A stretch of 64,000 nt of DNA. Origin: Maylandia zebra. Taxonomy: Eukaryota; Chordata; Actinopteri; Cichliformes; Cichlidae. The notes under the pieces were generated by a model. That model did not search any database and was not told the origin of the DNA. It worked only from the letters and a program-made list of their open reading frames with translations. The stretch is from contig NC_135176.1 of assembly GCF_041146795.1 (NCBI RefSeq), forward strand, positions 25,925,786 to 25,989,785, written 5' to 3'. The stretch's first letter is position 1. Each line of letters opens with the position of its first letter. The position numbers were made by a program, and so were the translations under genes. Positions 32,189 to 43,310 of this stretch are shown piece after piece.

Positions 32189-35100
32189 TAGTTTAGCTGT
32201 ATAGAATTTATAGTTGCAGATGTTTGATGCTGCCAAGAAAGTAGTTTAAGTTTAGCTAGCAACAGGCCACCATCACCAAGACTTTAGAGAATAATCACTT
32301 CCAGCCAAGCAGAAAGTCTGGTTTTGAAAAATGGAAGTGGCTAAAACCACATTCCTGCAAAGGCCACTGGAGGCTAGTGAAAATGAGCCAGCCCCCACTT
32401 ACTCACTTTCATGGTAAAATGCCCAACTTTAGCCATGCAATATATTTTTATATCCTGGATCAAGAAGCGTTCATGGACTTGTCTATTTTCCCCCTGTATA
32501 CTTTACAGAGGTGGATTTTATACCTTATCCATTTGGAAATTGTTAAGGCCAATGCGGTAAATAGGTGTTCTGACACATACAAATAATACTCTACAGATAC
32601 TATGAATGGGGAAACTATCGATAAAACAGAAGTGTTCTGTCAGGGCAAGCAAGGCAAGCAGTGCTTGTCCAGTTAAATCTGAAAGTGAAATAAAAGTCAA
32701 AGTGAAAGTGATCTCTCTCTCTCTTTACGTTTCAAACACTGTTCCATTCCAAAAGATTCTCTCATTACATTCAATCATTTTGTGGCAGCAGTTAGCAGTT
32801 ATTGTAGCTGGAAGAGAACGTAACTCTGCTTGTCTATGATTCCACTGAAATCTGTAGTCGCTGGAATTCATGTGCATGTCCAAGTCCTACCAAAGGCTTG
32901 CGCTGGACAAGCTAAACGGTCGACAGTTTGTTCTGGTTATTTGCACATGCACAGTATAGACAAGCGTCTGATCTTGAAGACTAGTGTGTTACAGCTCTGC
33001 TTTTACTGCTCTGAGAACAGTTACAATCTACACATTTTGCAGAAACTGAGCTAGAATTAACAAATAAAATGCCCCCTGGTTTAACATCACAAAATATAAA
33101 TTTTCTGTTACTAATCAGTTTGACCAACATGTGTAATGTAAGAAACTTTAATAATTTCTTTAGCATGTTAGGAAGGAAAGCTTTGATGATAGGAAGGAAA
33201 CACAAGGCTCCTGCTTTTACCAGTTAAATAAATAGACAGAAAAATACATGCAAGTTGAACTGGTGCAGGCTCAGCCAGCACTTTTAAATGAACATCTGTG
33301 AGAAATCACTTGGTTGACTGAATAGTTCAATTTTTTTATTGTTTTTAATCCCCTTGTAGATTTTTATCAGTTAACAATTTCATACACTGCTCAAGATTGT
33401 TTATTCAACAGTTATTTTATTTCAATATTATTTTGTTAGTCATAACTTAATCCTGTTATAGCCTATATAGCTCATGTCAGCCACCACAAACATATGATTT
33501 TGTAGAATATGATGCATTACTGGAGATTAAATAGAATGTAAAGTATTTAAAATTTGTTCCTTTTTAAACATCTGCACCAGAAATATTGATCCATATAACT
33601 CTGAAAATGGGTAACATTTTTAAGTACTTTACTAGTACTTAGCTAGTAGTACAGCGATCAGTGAATATTCTAATGATAAATATAGAACTAATAACATTTA
33701 ACAATTCTTCAGCCACGCCGAGTACAGCATTAATAAAAGCAAGCAAAGCACTGGTAGAGGTTTGGTGTCTGCTTGGCTTTCTGTAACTGCACACCGCTGA
33801 AGACCAAAAACATTTATTAGTCTGTTAGTACTAATTGCCAGTTATCTGTGTCTTCACCCTGCACCCCTACATCCTATGGATGGAGCTTGGTAACCAAGCG
33901 TGCTAGCGTTAGCTGATAATAAAACTACAACCTCTCTTCTAAATAATGGCCACTAATTATCACTCCAAAATAACAAGTCCATCAAATTCATAACAGGTTA
34001 ACAAAGACAGGTATCTCACCAATTTCAGTTCATTTACATTTTTAGAGGTTTAAGGGGTGTTTATATTGTTTTCCCTAGTTAATTCCACATCTATGGGAAT
34101 CACCATCAAGACTAAGAACAGCCAGCAGTCTGTCAAAGATTTTCATTATACCTGCATATGGATGGCATTATATAGCCAATCAGAGGAGAAGGTGAAAGAC
34201 ATGTAGATCTTTTAAGTGGATCAACAAATAAATCAGCAAAATAAGGCTTTTATAGAAACTCCAGCCTTATGTTCTTACACTTATGAGATTCAGCTCTTTC
34301 CCCTCTTCATTAGTAAATTAAGTCCCATGACAGCAACTCCTTCACCTCTTGAAATATGAACTGAGAGACAAATTAAACATGCATATTTAATAGGAGGGGA
34401 ACAGGATTGCATCCACTTGTTAAATGAGAGTATGAGCACTGAGGAAATCTGACTGAGAGAAAGAGGCTGAGTTTTATGGCCTGCAGAGTTTGGAAAGAAA
34501 AAAGAGAATTCATCTTTATTTCAGCATGGCTCTTTGGGAGCAACCCTAGCAGGACTCCCCCTGCCTCCTCTCTGTAGCGCTGATTACATACATTCTGCCT
34601 TTCTGGGGGTTTGGACTGCATGTTTCCATAGCAACCGCAAAAAGACGACAGTGAGGAGGAGACTGCCTTGCCATGCGCCTTTACTACCTCTTGAACCTTC
34701 AAACAGCATTTTGGAACAGGCTCTGCGCTGCCAAGTGTCTACTTCTGCTCAAGTCAGATCTTAAAATCCAGCCAATGCATCGCTGATAAAAAGAATATCT
34801 TATTTAAAGTATGATATATTTAGTACAGAGTCAAGATGTGGGCCTGTTTTGATGAGTGTGTAACAGTAAATTATTTTATTCTGCATAAATAAAATCCTTT
34901 TCAGCATCCAGGAGTACCCAGTAATCTCAGGAAATTGTATTAAATTTGTCTCTGTTCCGTTTAGTGTTTGCTGAGTTTTGGTTACTGATTGTTTCCACCT
35001 GTGTCTTCCTTTAATTGTTTTCACCAGTGCCCTACAATCAGTCCTCTTTGTATATAGGGTATAATGTAATATTTCTTTTTGTGAGTTCATCTATTTGCAC

Positions 35101-35220
35101 GCATGAGTCTTCTTCTCAGGCTTCATACACCTCTATGTGGGTTCCCTGCAGCCCTACTTTTTATTTATTTTTGCCTGTTTTTCTGTCCAGTGTTTGGGTA
35201 TTCCCTCTGCCTCCTACCTG
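32189..35220. other. Gene desert, no gene seen
   Basis: No convincing exon. Items of note are an ISRE-like GAAAGTGAAAT (32681-32691) within a GAAAGT-rich stretch, and a non-AT-rich block at about 34360-34780 that carries an X-box and is listed separately. Phrases similar to the repeat at 1660-2395 occur near 34930-35060. Confidence 0.55.
34360..34780. promoter_or_regulatory. Candidate control element with an X-box
   Basis: The block is richer in G and C than its flanks. At 34622-34635 it contains GTTTCCATAGCAAC, which fits the RFX X-box pattern with a two-base spacer. Nothing here codes for a recognisable protein. Function is inferred. Confidence 0.3.
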
Positions 35221-35227
35221 CAGGATT

Positions 35228-35640
35228 ACAATATACCATCACTGTAAAACTTTATTAGGTACAGCTTGCATTAGCAAGTTGGATCCACTATCAGTTCTGC
35301 TTTAATTATTTTTTATTTAATTCAACAAGGAGCTGGAAACAATCCCCAGAGATTTTGGTCCATATTGACATGATAGTATCACGTGGTTGCTGTAGATTGT
35401 CTGCTACAGGTCCTTGATGGAAATCTCCCGTTTCACCATATCCATATAGAGTTGGCGGTTTACACTTTGCTGTAAATTGCACATTTAAACAACAAAAACA
35501 GGTCTGATTTTGCACCCCATATGTGCATGATGAGTCCACTCCTGGCTGAAGTACAGCACTACAGGTCTGATGTAGACAGTTTATCACAGTGAATGTCAGT
35601 GTTATTGCAAAGAGATTGCATGTAAGTGCCAACTTGACCC
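35228..35640 (-). mobile_element. Tc1-like transposon fragment, 3' part
   Basis: On the minus strand a frame reads GPVADNLQQPRDTIMSIWTK followed by ISGDCFQLLVE, the C-terminal end of a Tc1-type transposase. It runs into the terminal sequence with ACTTTATTAGGTAC (35248-35261 on the plus strand), typical of these elements. The catalytic core and the other end are absent or unreadable beyond about 35460. Confidence 0.7.
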
Positions 35641-38029
35641 CATTAAACTGAAAACCGAATCACTCCCTCTTGCTGCTGTTTTATCCCATTTTGTTGCCGT
35701 CTTGACGCACCAATGTCAGATTGATAGCAACTGACTGCAGCTGGTCTTAGACCAGGTCCCCTTTTTGAAGCGGCCATTTCAAAGGCAAGAACATGCAAGT
35801 TGATTGCAACCAACCAGCCACTGTTTTCCCCTTTGACTTTAGCCTAAGGTGTTCCTTAAAATTATGTTTTCTTTTTCACAGAATTTCAGACACTATTTCT
35901 ATGGTGTCATACTGGATTAGGGATACTACAACATTAAGTTTCTGATCAAACCATTTTTTATATCAGAGAATCGGGCCCAGGCTTTCTAAAGTAGTCTCTG
36001 CAGAGTAGAATAGAAATCTCAAGGTACCGTTCCAAATAAGTCCTAGTTCTTGATTACCCTTGTTACACCTTATTGTGAGAAAGGGAAAACATTGTGGATT
36101 TTTTTACTTCCTCCAACCTAATCATGTGACATTTCTTCAAAATATAACAGCTAACAAATTCCTTTAAGTCACAGAACAAAGACAAATCTATATTTCAAAC
36201 TAAACAGAAACAATTCAAAGCTATCTGCAGTTCTTTACACAGCAACATAAAGATGGGAGTGTTTACATACACCATCATAACCGCATCCACAGAGTCCTTG
36301 ACCCACATATTGAAAACAATTGGCCCTGAGGGTCAAAAGAATAAGCAGTGAAGTGGGTCAATAGGTCCACTCCTACACACTCTGTGTGTTCTTGCAAGCC
36401 AGATGGCCAATTTGGTTGGAGCCATGAGAAGATTAATCATAACACATTTTGTCCACCATCTGATTGAATTCAATCAGCACACACCCTGCAGAATAAAGAC
36501 CCTGCAGCCTCCCGCGGTGCACGCAGCAGTCGAGTGCCACATACTCACTGTACAATTACATACACAGCAGTCTATGGTAAACCACGGGTGGAGGGGACTC
36601 CACCCGTGGTTCATCATATATTGTATTATCAGTGGCGCTCGTTAGTTTGTAATTTGGTGTTCTAGTGTTTTTGTGTACTATTTGCCTAAACATGGCCCAC
36701 AAAGCTTTACACGAGCCAGTTATTTACAAAAACGGCTTTTGCTGAAACTTGATGTTGCGATTAAGGTTTCACCCGAGGCTGATTCTGGTCATTATTGCAG
36801 CTAATGTTATTGTGTTTTGGTCCTGACACTTTTTCTAACAAATTCACTATAAAATAGAAAAGAAATCCAGTTGTTCTAATATAAACAAACATCGGCGAAT
36901 TAAAACAATTTCCATGCAGCCTACTAATGTCTGACAAACCATAAAGTGTTTGGTTTGTAAGATGTTGGCATATGATTGTGGCCCCATAATGACTTTGGAG
37001 CTCCTTGGAACATCAAAACAGTTTCCACATTTGGCATTTTGATGATGTCTCCCATAGGTGTGCTGCAGTGTTTCTGCGAAATGTTCTCCTTTATATTTAT
37101 TCACTGAATTGGTTAATTATGTTTTCTTAAAGTTCATTTCTCCTGTGATGGTCTAAAGTCATCATCATCTCCTCACTGCCAGGAATATAATTGTGTTTCA
37201 GACTTTATTAAATTTTAATTAAATTTAATAGTCTTTGCCTAAAGACTGTGAAATTTGAAGATAACAAGTCTGAAAGAAAAATTGCTGTCAGCACATTCTT
37301 TTTTTGTGTAATGTAATACTGTCCTGAGGTCATTAAAGCCCTCATATTCCCAGAGAAAATAAAGGACTATAACAAAGGACGTAACCTTGCTGTCACTTCC
37401 AAAAAATGTGGGATGTTGATTGATTTGTTGCTTTGCAATACACTGAACCCGAGAAGCTGCTTGTACACAGAAATAACTTAGAGCAGGTATTAAGGAACCA
37501 AGAGGCTGAAATGCTCCCATTACTTACACACAAATCTCAGCCTGACAGCTTTAGAATATCACATCACTGCTTGTTGAAAGGGCTTTCTTCACAGCCTCTA
37601 GTTTATTCCCTTTACTTCAATCTATTTTCAGTAAAAAGCCACCTAAAGCCCTTATTTCCCTCCGCTGTCATTGTTATGCTCAGTGCGGCCATTGTCAGTG
37701 AGTGCTGTTACTGCTATTTTCAGTTTCCCCTGGTTACCATTTCCATTTTAAACCAATAGCACCCTCCCCAAACTGAAGTGAGGTGTAAACAAGCAAATAA
37801 AACAAACCTGACAATACACATATTAGGTCTAAATAAATATAAATGATGCTTCACTTATTTTCTTATACCTGCACTCACTGTGCAGATATAACCAGGAGTG
37901 ATTGTGTCCTTTTGCAAGATACTAAACCACTAATTTCCCCTAATGCATGTATGTGATAGTTAGAAAGCACTTAAAGGCACAGAATAAAGTGATATTCTTG
38001 TAGTAGAAAGCACTTTAAGTGCTCAGTTA
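35641..38029. other. Gene desert, no gene seen
   Basis: No recognisable exon. A GC-rich hairpin with 14-bp arms lies at 36580-36611. The rest is AT-rich unique-looking sequence. Confidence 0.55.
36580..36611. repeat. 14-bp perfect inverted repeat with a four-base loop
   Basis: AACCACGGGTGGAG (36580-36593) pairs exactly with CTCCACCCGTGGTT (36598-36611) across GGGA. The stem is GC-rich, unlike its surroundings. No terminator role is expected in this context. Confidence 0.9.
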
Positions 38030-38960
38030 GAGAAGAACAGCGTTATATGAGAACCGGAGAGGAATGGATATATTCCGCAGGTTTTAGTTGTTATTGACAT
38101 GATGACATCACTCAGTTGCTGCAATTTGTCAGCTGCACATCCATGATCTGAGGCTCTTGTTCCACTACATACCAGAGGCGCTCTATTCAATTGAGATCTG
38201 GTGACTGTGGAGATCATTTGAGTACAGAGAACTAAATGTCATATTCCAGAAACATGGCACAGTAACCTACTAGAAGCAACCATCAGAAGATGGGTCCACT
38301 GTGATACAGGGATGGATATGGTCAACAAAAATACTCAGGTAGGCTAAGATATTTAAACGATACTCAGCTGGTGAAGTGTGCCAAGAAAATATCCCCCACA
38401 TCCTTACACCATCATCAGTCTGAATGAAAGCATGGATCTGACCATACCATCCGAATGTCACAGCAATTATCCAGGCTCATGAGAACAGGCAATGTTTTGG
38501 CGAGTATGTGTGAATTGTAGCTTCAGTTTTCTGTTCTTAGTTGACAGGAGTGGCACCTGGTCTGATCTTTGCCGCTGTAGCCCACGTCAAGGTTCAACAT
38601 GTTCAGCAATTCTCTTCTGCATACTTTGGTTGTAACGAGTTGTTACATAAATTACTGTCGGCTTTCTTTCTGCTTTAAGCAGTTTGCCAAGTCACCTTTA
38701 ACCTTTAAAATCAATAAGGCATTTTCAACCAAGGATATTTTCCCTTTTTGGACCATTTTTTTTAACCCTAGAGATGCTTATGTGGGATAATCCCAGGAGA
38801 TCACCAGCTCGTCTGGTACCAACAACCATGCAGTGTTCAAAGTCAGTTAAATCACCACTCTTCCTCATTGTGATGCTCAGGTTTGACTTCAGTGAGTAAT
38901 CTTGACAATGTCTTCATGCTTAAATACACTGAGTAGCTGCCATTGCATTTAATGATAATG
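38030..38960 (-). mobile_element. Tc1-like transposon relic, nearly full length
   Basis: Read on the minus strand, pieces from N- to C-terminus are visible: a helix-turn-helix DNA-binding part (about 38960-38600, with phrases such as CATGGTTGTTGGTACCAGAC), MWGIFSWHTSPAEYRLN with AYLSIFVDHIHP (about 38410-38300), and a C-terminal DKLQQLSDVIMSITTK piece (about 38130-38070). Many stops, frameshifts and small deletions break the frame. It is a dead Tc1/mariner-type DNA transposon of the same kind as the fragment at 35228. Confidence 0.75.
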
Positions 38961-40896
38961 AGTATTTGAAGTGGAAAGTAACAACATCTCACATTCACGG
39001 ATGGCGGTGCCCAAAATGGAAAGAGTTCAGGACTTAAGAATGCAAATGTCATTCATAGGTTTCATGTCTATCTGCCTGTTAAGACTTGAACTTTCTCACA
39101 AAAGTGTTTTTCTTGTCCTGAGTACAGGTCAGGGAAAATGTAATCTCTGGCAAAATGTAATTACTGTAGCAAATTTGTGCTGCAAATGTGCTGACTTATC
39201 TTGTTCTGGATAAGATTTAAGTACTGGACAGAGAGAACAACCAGTCAAGAACACCAGTATTAGATCATTCTGCAACATGCTACATTCAGAGTTTCCATTG
39301 TCAGCACTGCTTTCTACATTGTCTCTGTCTTATTGTATACACTGTTGCTGAGTTAACAGGAAGATTGTGGAGGCAGTAAATAAACTGTGGTTAAGTTTAA
39401 GCAAGAAAAACATTTAGTCATAGTTACGGAAGGACGACGTAGGTCAGTAATTGCATTTTCTTTTTAATTGCAAGCCTGTGAGTCTGCTATACCAATTAGA
39501 CAACCTCCAGCCCATTACTTTCCACTTTGCAATATAAACTGTACAACAGTCCCTGCGCTGGTGTTGAATGTTGTGAGACAACTGTTTGATAGACATGCAA
39601 TACCCACCGATACTGTCTGGCACTGTCTTTAAAATCCAATGCTTGGAATGCAAAATTGAGTAAATCTAAAGAACACAAGCAAATTTAATGATGTTAAATT
39701 ACACATTGCAATTCAGGCATTACTCACTTTCCACAAATGAAACATCAAGCAAACACTAAATGGCTGGCAGCTGCAAGACACGTCACACTATAAAAAGCCA
39801 CCCCGGACAATAGAGTTGAATGCTGTGTCACAGCTGCCTGTGGTGCACAGGAGGGGCAAGAAAACAGTGCCACATCACTTAACAACACTGCAATAAACCA
39901 GCAAAAAACAATGGGATCGCAACTAAGACACCAGTCAAAATAACAGGGAGACCTCTTTCAGCTAACCCAGTATTAAAAGGTCAAAAGGAGAATCTAAATG
40001 CAACAGGAACCCAAATCAAAAGAACATAAAATAACTACATGTAAGTACTGCTAAGAAAACAAGCCTACTAAAAAGATGATGAGAATAAAACCTGCTAACC
40101 CTTTGCACCGAAAACAGACCTGCTGCCCTTCTGAGCACTGGGAATAACACCACTGGGAATACTAAACACTTGACTTTTTATGTGATTGGATAATTTTATG
40201 TTTTAAGGTTAATGGTGTTAGCAAACACACTTGGGGTTGTCATTCAAGTAACCGGAGGCCAGTTTCAAGGGGCCCGTCTTGGCCCTCTACATGCCCTTCA
40301 ATACATAAACAAGGAATAGAAGCTCCCATTAGTCCTGTGAAGTGTTAAGAGGTCTGTCGCCAGGTCTCCTCAAGACTTTGCTTACATTTTCTCATTTCGG
40401 TTTAGAAGTGCATGCGTCAGTCAGTGAGATACCCGAGAAAAGTGCATTAAAGCTCCCATTTTTTCTGTGTAAAGCTGTAAACAGCTAAAAGGGCAGAGCA
40501 AGGAGGGGTTAAAGCTTGTTATCAGAGCTGCCCGAAGGCTCAAATTCATCAATTTAAACCCTGTTTTCTTAGTTGTTGTTTTGTTTTTTAGTAAATTAAA
40601 TTCAGCAGGATTACTCAACAGGAGCAAATATAATTTGAGCTGCTCCGTGTAATGTTGGGGGGGAGAAATGCTAAGAAGGATTTGAACTATTGTGTTCAGG
40701 ATGAGGAGTTTGTTGTGAGTGTGAGTCACTACATATTTATAAATCTGGGAGAAATCCTTTAGGTTTACATGAACTGCAGCACTAAACCCGCTGAAGAAGA
40801 CAGCTCTGTTGCCGCTCTGTTTTTCAATTCCTCCACTGCAAAAACTCAATGTAAACTGTATTTCTAGTAAAAGATGGACATCTCTTCTGGATCTGT
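38961..40896. other. Gene desert, no gene seen
   Basis: AT-rich sequence. The minus-strand frame of 162 codons at 40909-40421 has no recognisable domain and no flanking exon structure, so I leave it out as a gene. Confidence 0.55.
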
Positions 40897-41560
40897 AAGG
40901 TGACACCAATCCAATCCAGTTTTATTTATAAAGCATTTTAAAATACCCAGCACAGGACCAAAGTGCTGTACAGAAAATAAGTTAAAAACAGTAGAATAGC
41001 AGAAAACAGCAAAAATAACTAAATAAAACACATAATACATAAAAATTAAAACAGCCTTATATTAAGAAAAACAAGATAAAACAGCACAGAGTCAACTAAA
41101 AACAATTAAAATAAAACTAAAAATAAAAGCCAACATCTCACGTGGTGTCAAAGGTCAGGGTAAAGATGTGGGTTTTCAGGAGTGATTGAAAAATAGGTAG
41201 AGAAGAAGCCTGTCTAATCTCTAAAGGAATATCGTTCCACAGTTTTGGAGCTGCTACAGCAAAAGCACGATCTCCTCTAAGTTTACGCTCAGTCCTGGGT
41301 ACATTCAGGAGCAGCTGATCAGCTGACCTGAGAGAGTGGGTGGGTGTATAAGGCTGTAGCAGCTCAGAGAGATAAGATGGGGCTAGGCCATGGGCTTTAA
41401 AAGCAAATAAAAGAATTTTAAAATGAATCCTAAAATGAACGGGCAGCCAGTGAAGTGAAGCTAAAATAGGGGAAATGTGCCCAAACTTTTGAGTGCCGGT
41501 TAAAAGACAAGCTGCGGCTTGTGTGAAACTTGTATGAAAAGCATACAAGAGTGAAAACAG
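40897..41560 (-). mobile_element. LINE 3' portion (L2/CR1-like), C-terminal domain
   Basis: On the minus strand a 136-codon frame (41548-41138) reads HISPILASLHWLPVHFRI, APSYLSELLQPYTPTHSLRS and LRGDRAFAVAAPKLWNDIPL. This is the C-terminal domain of a common fish non-LTR retrotransposon. The untranslated tail runs to AAACTGGATTGGATTGG at about 40905. The element is 5'-truncated, so the reverse transcriptase is absent, but this part is still open and only lightly mutated. Confidence 0.82.
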
Positions 41561-42230
41561 ATATAAGATCCCTTAAAAAAATTATATAAATGAAACTTGT
41601 ATGTTTTGGATACTTACTAATTATATGAAAGTAATGAGAAAGTGGCCACTTTCATGAGTAAATCATATAAGCCTTACATGATTCACTATATGAAGTTGAC
41701 CACATCTTATGCAAGTCTTTTTATGCAAGTTTTTACTATTTCATTTCCATATGGGTAACAAAGGCGTGGATAACTGTCTCAAAGTGCTGCCATGAAAGAG
41801 CCAATGCAGAAGCATCTTAAAATTGCAGTCTTTCTGTTAGCCAGCAGGTGGCGACACCACTGGCTGCAGAAATAAGTCCATTTATATTGAAATCTATGAG
41901 ATAATCACTTTACTTCTCCCCTAATTTTCGACTTCAGTAAAGACTTTAAAAATGATTTTCTGGTCTCAGTCACTAGTTTCAGGTCTTTTTCAAGATGGCA
42001 TGAAGCAAATTTAGTAAATTATGGTCATATTTATTTTATATTTAGCAGGAAATACTTTACTGTGTTGCTATTTTTTACTGGAAAGTAGCTACTGTGTGAG
42101 TATCTTCTGTTTCTCAGTCAGACCATCCCCTCACTCATTATGTCGGGTTAAGAAAAAAAGCATGGCGACAACCAAAATGCTGAATCTTCAAGACTGGAGT
42201 TCATATGCCAGTCAGTGACATCATAGTGTC
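41561..42230 (+). repeat. Teleost interspersed repeat with a CTCF-like motif
   Basis: From about 41835 the phrases CCAGCAGGTGGCGACACCAC, AAATCTATGAGATAATCACT and AGTTTCAGGTCTTTTTCAAG resemble a dispersed repeat often seen in fish. CCAGCAGGTGGCGA (41841-41854) fits the CTCF core motif at all but the last position. No coding sequence. The repeat boundaries are not exact. Confidence 0.5.
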
Positions 42231-42899
42231 TGCATCTACTGTTTATATACAATCTAAGCTCCCATCAAACCCCATGATTTAAAACCCAAATGACGACGGC
42301 ATCTGTAGGCAACTTTTCTGAAGTCTTGCTAAGACGGATAACATTACTTATACTTTAAGAAGGTAATCAGAGCCAGAGGAGAGGCTTCCCAACTCGAGCG
42401 CTCGGCATGTGTCCTTAATCCGCTGCTTTTGATGTGGCTGTATGAGCTCTGTTTACTTCTACGGCAATCTGTGGTTTGGGGAGGGATATGTGTGATTTAA
42501 TTGTGTCCCGACAAACAGTTTATCCACCCACCAAGTAATTCGTTGTAGCGTTTAAAGTTGCCATTGGTGCCAAACCTGGCAACCTGACTGCCATAACGGA
42601 ACTTAAGGATACACAGTGACTGCACCTGCCTGATGTTGCCCCTTTATTCATAGAGACCAGGTGTAAGGTGAGGTAGATTTTCCTGCCTCAGATTCAAGTC
42701 GTTATCCTGAACTTGACTGATTATCTCCTCATACCACAGCAATGTCATCTCGTACTTAGTAAGTAAAAAACATACAATTACTTCCCAAAATGCTAAACTC
42801 TTCCTTAATACTGGATTGACATCATGGGATATAACAACTAAACGGTCTTGTTTTTTTACATAATGTAATTCACTGCAAACAAAAGAGGTTTCAGTCTCT
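42231..42899. other. Gene desert, no gene seen
   Basis: No recognisable exon or repeat. Confidence 0.5.
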
Positions 42900-43310
42900 C
42901 CATTATGTGAAGGAAAAAATAGATGGCATGCTCCTAGACGCCTTGTTAATGTAATCAGAGAAGAATGAATGAGAAGTGTGCTTTCTGCAGATGATTAAGA
43001 GCTCCCCCTGACCAAATTCTGATTCAGTACATTTACGAACAATTGGCCACCTGGGTCCCCAAGTCTGCTTCAAGCAAACCCTCTTATTGAGGCCTGACCG
43101 CACCCCTCCGCTCCCTCCCACCGTGCCCTCAACGAGACACTGATGCGTCTGAGCTGAGGTGTGCCAGAGTGATTCATTAGTTCATTAAGGCGTCTTGTGG
43201 CCATGGCAACAATCTTTCTAACGGGGTCACCGGTAACATGACAGTCTCCTTCAGGGCGAACCCTGTCACACGATCTGAGCAATGGCAGGAGGTACAATCA
43301 GTTGCCCCAC
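42900..43310. promoter_or_regulatory. Candidate conserved control element with a canonical X-box
   Basis: A block of higher complexity carries GTGGCCATGGCAAC (43197-43210), which matches the RFX X-box consensus exactly with a two-base spacer. Close by are homeobox-like ATTCATTAG and a TAATGTAATCAG phrase. No coding frame is convincing. An enhancer role is inferred from the motifs and composition. Confidence 0.35.

Noticed and set aside
40421..40909. 162-codon minus-strand frame
   Set aside because: Low-complexity, isoleucine- and leucine-rich text without motif or splice structure; AT-rich background explains it.
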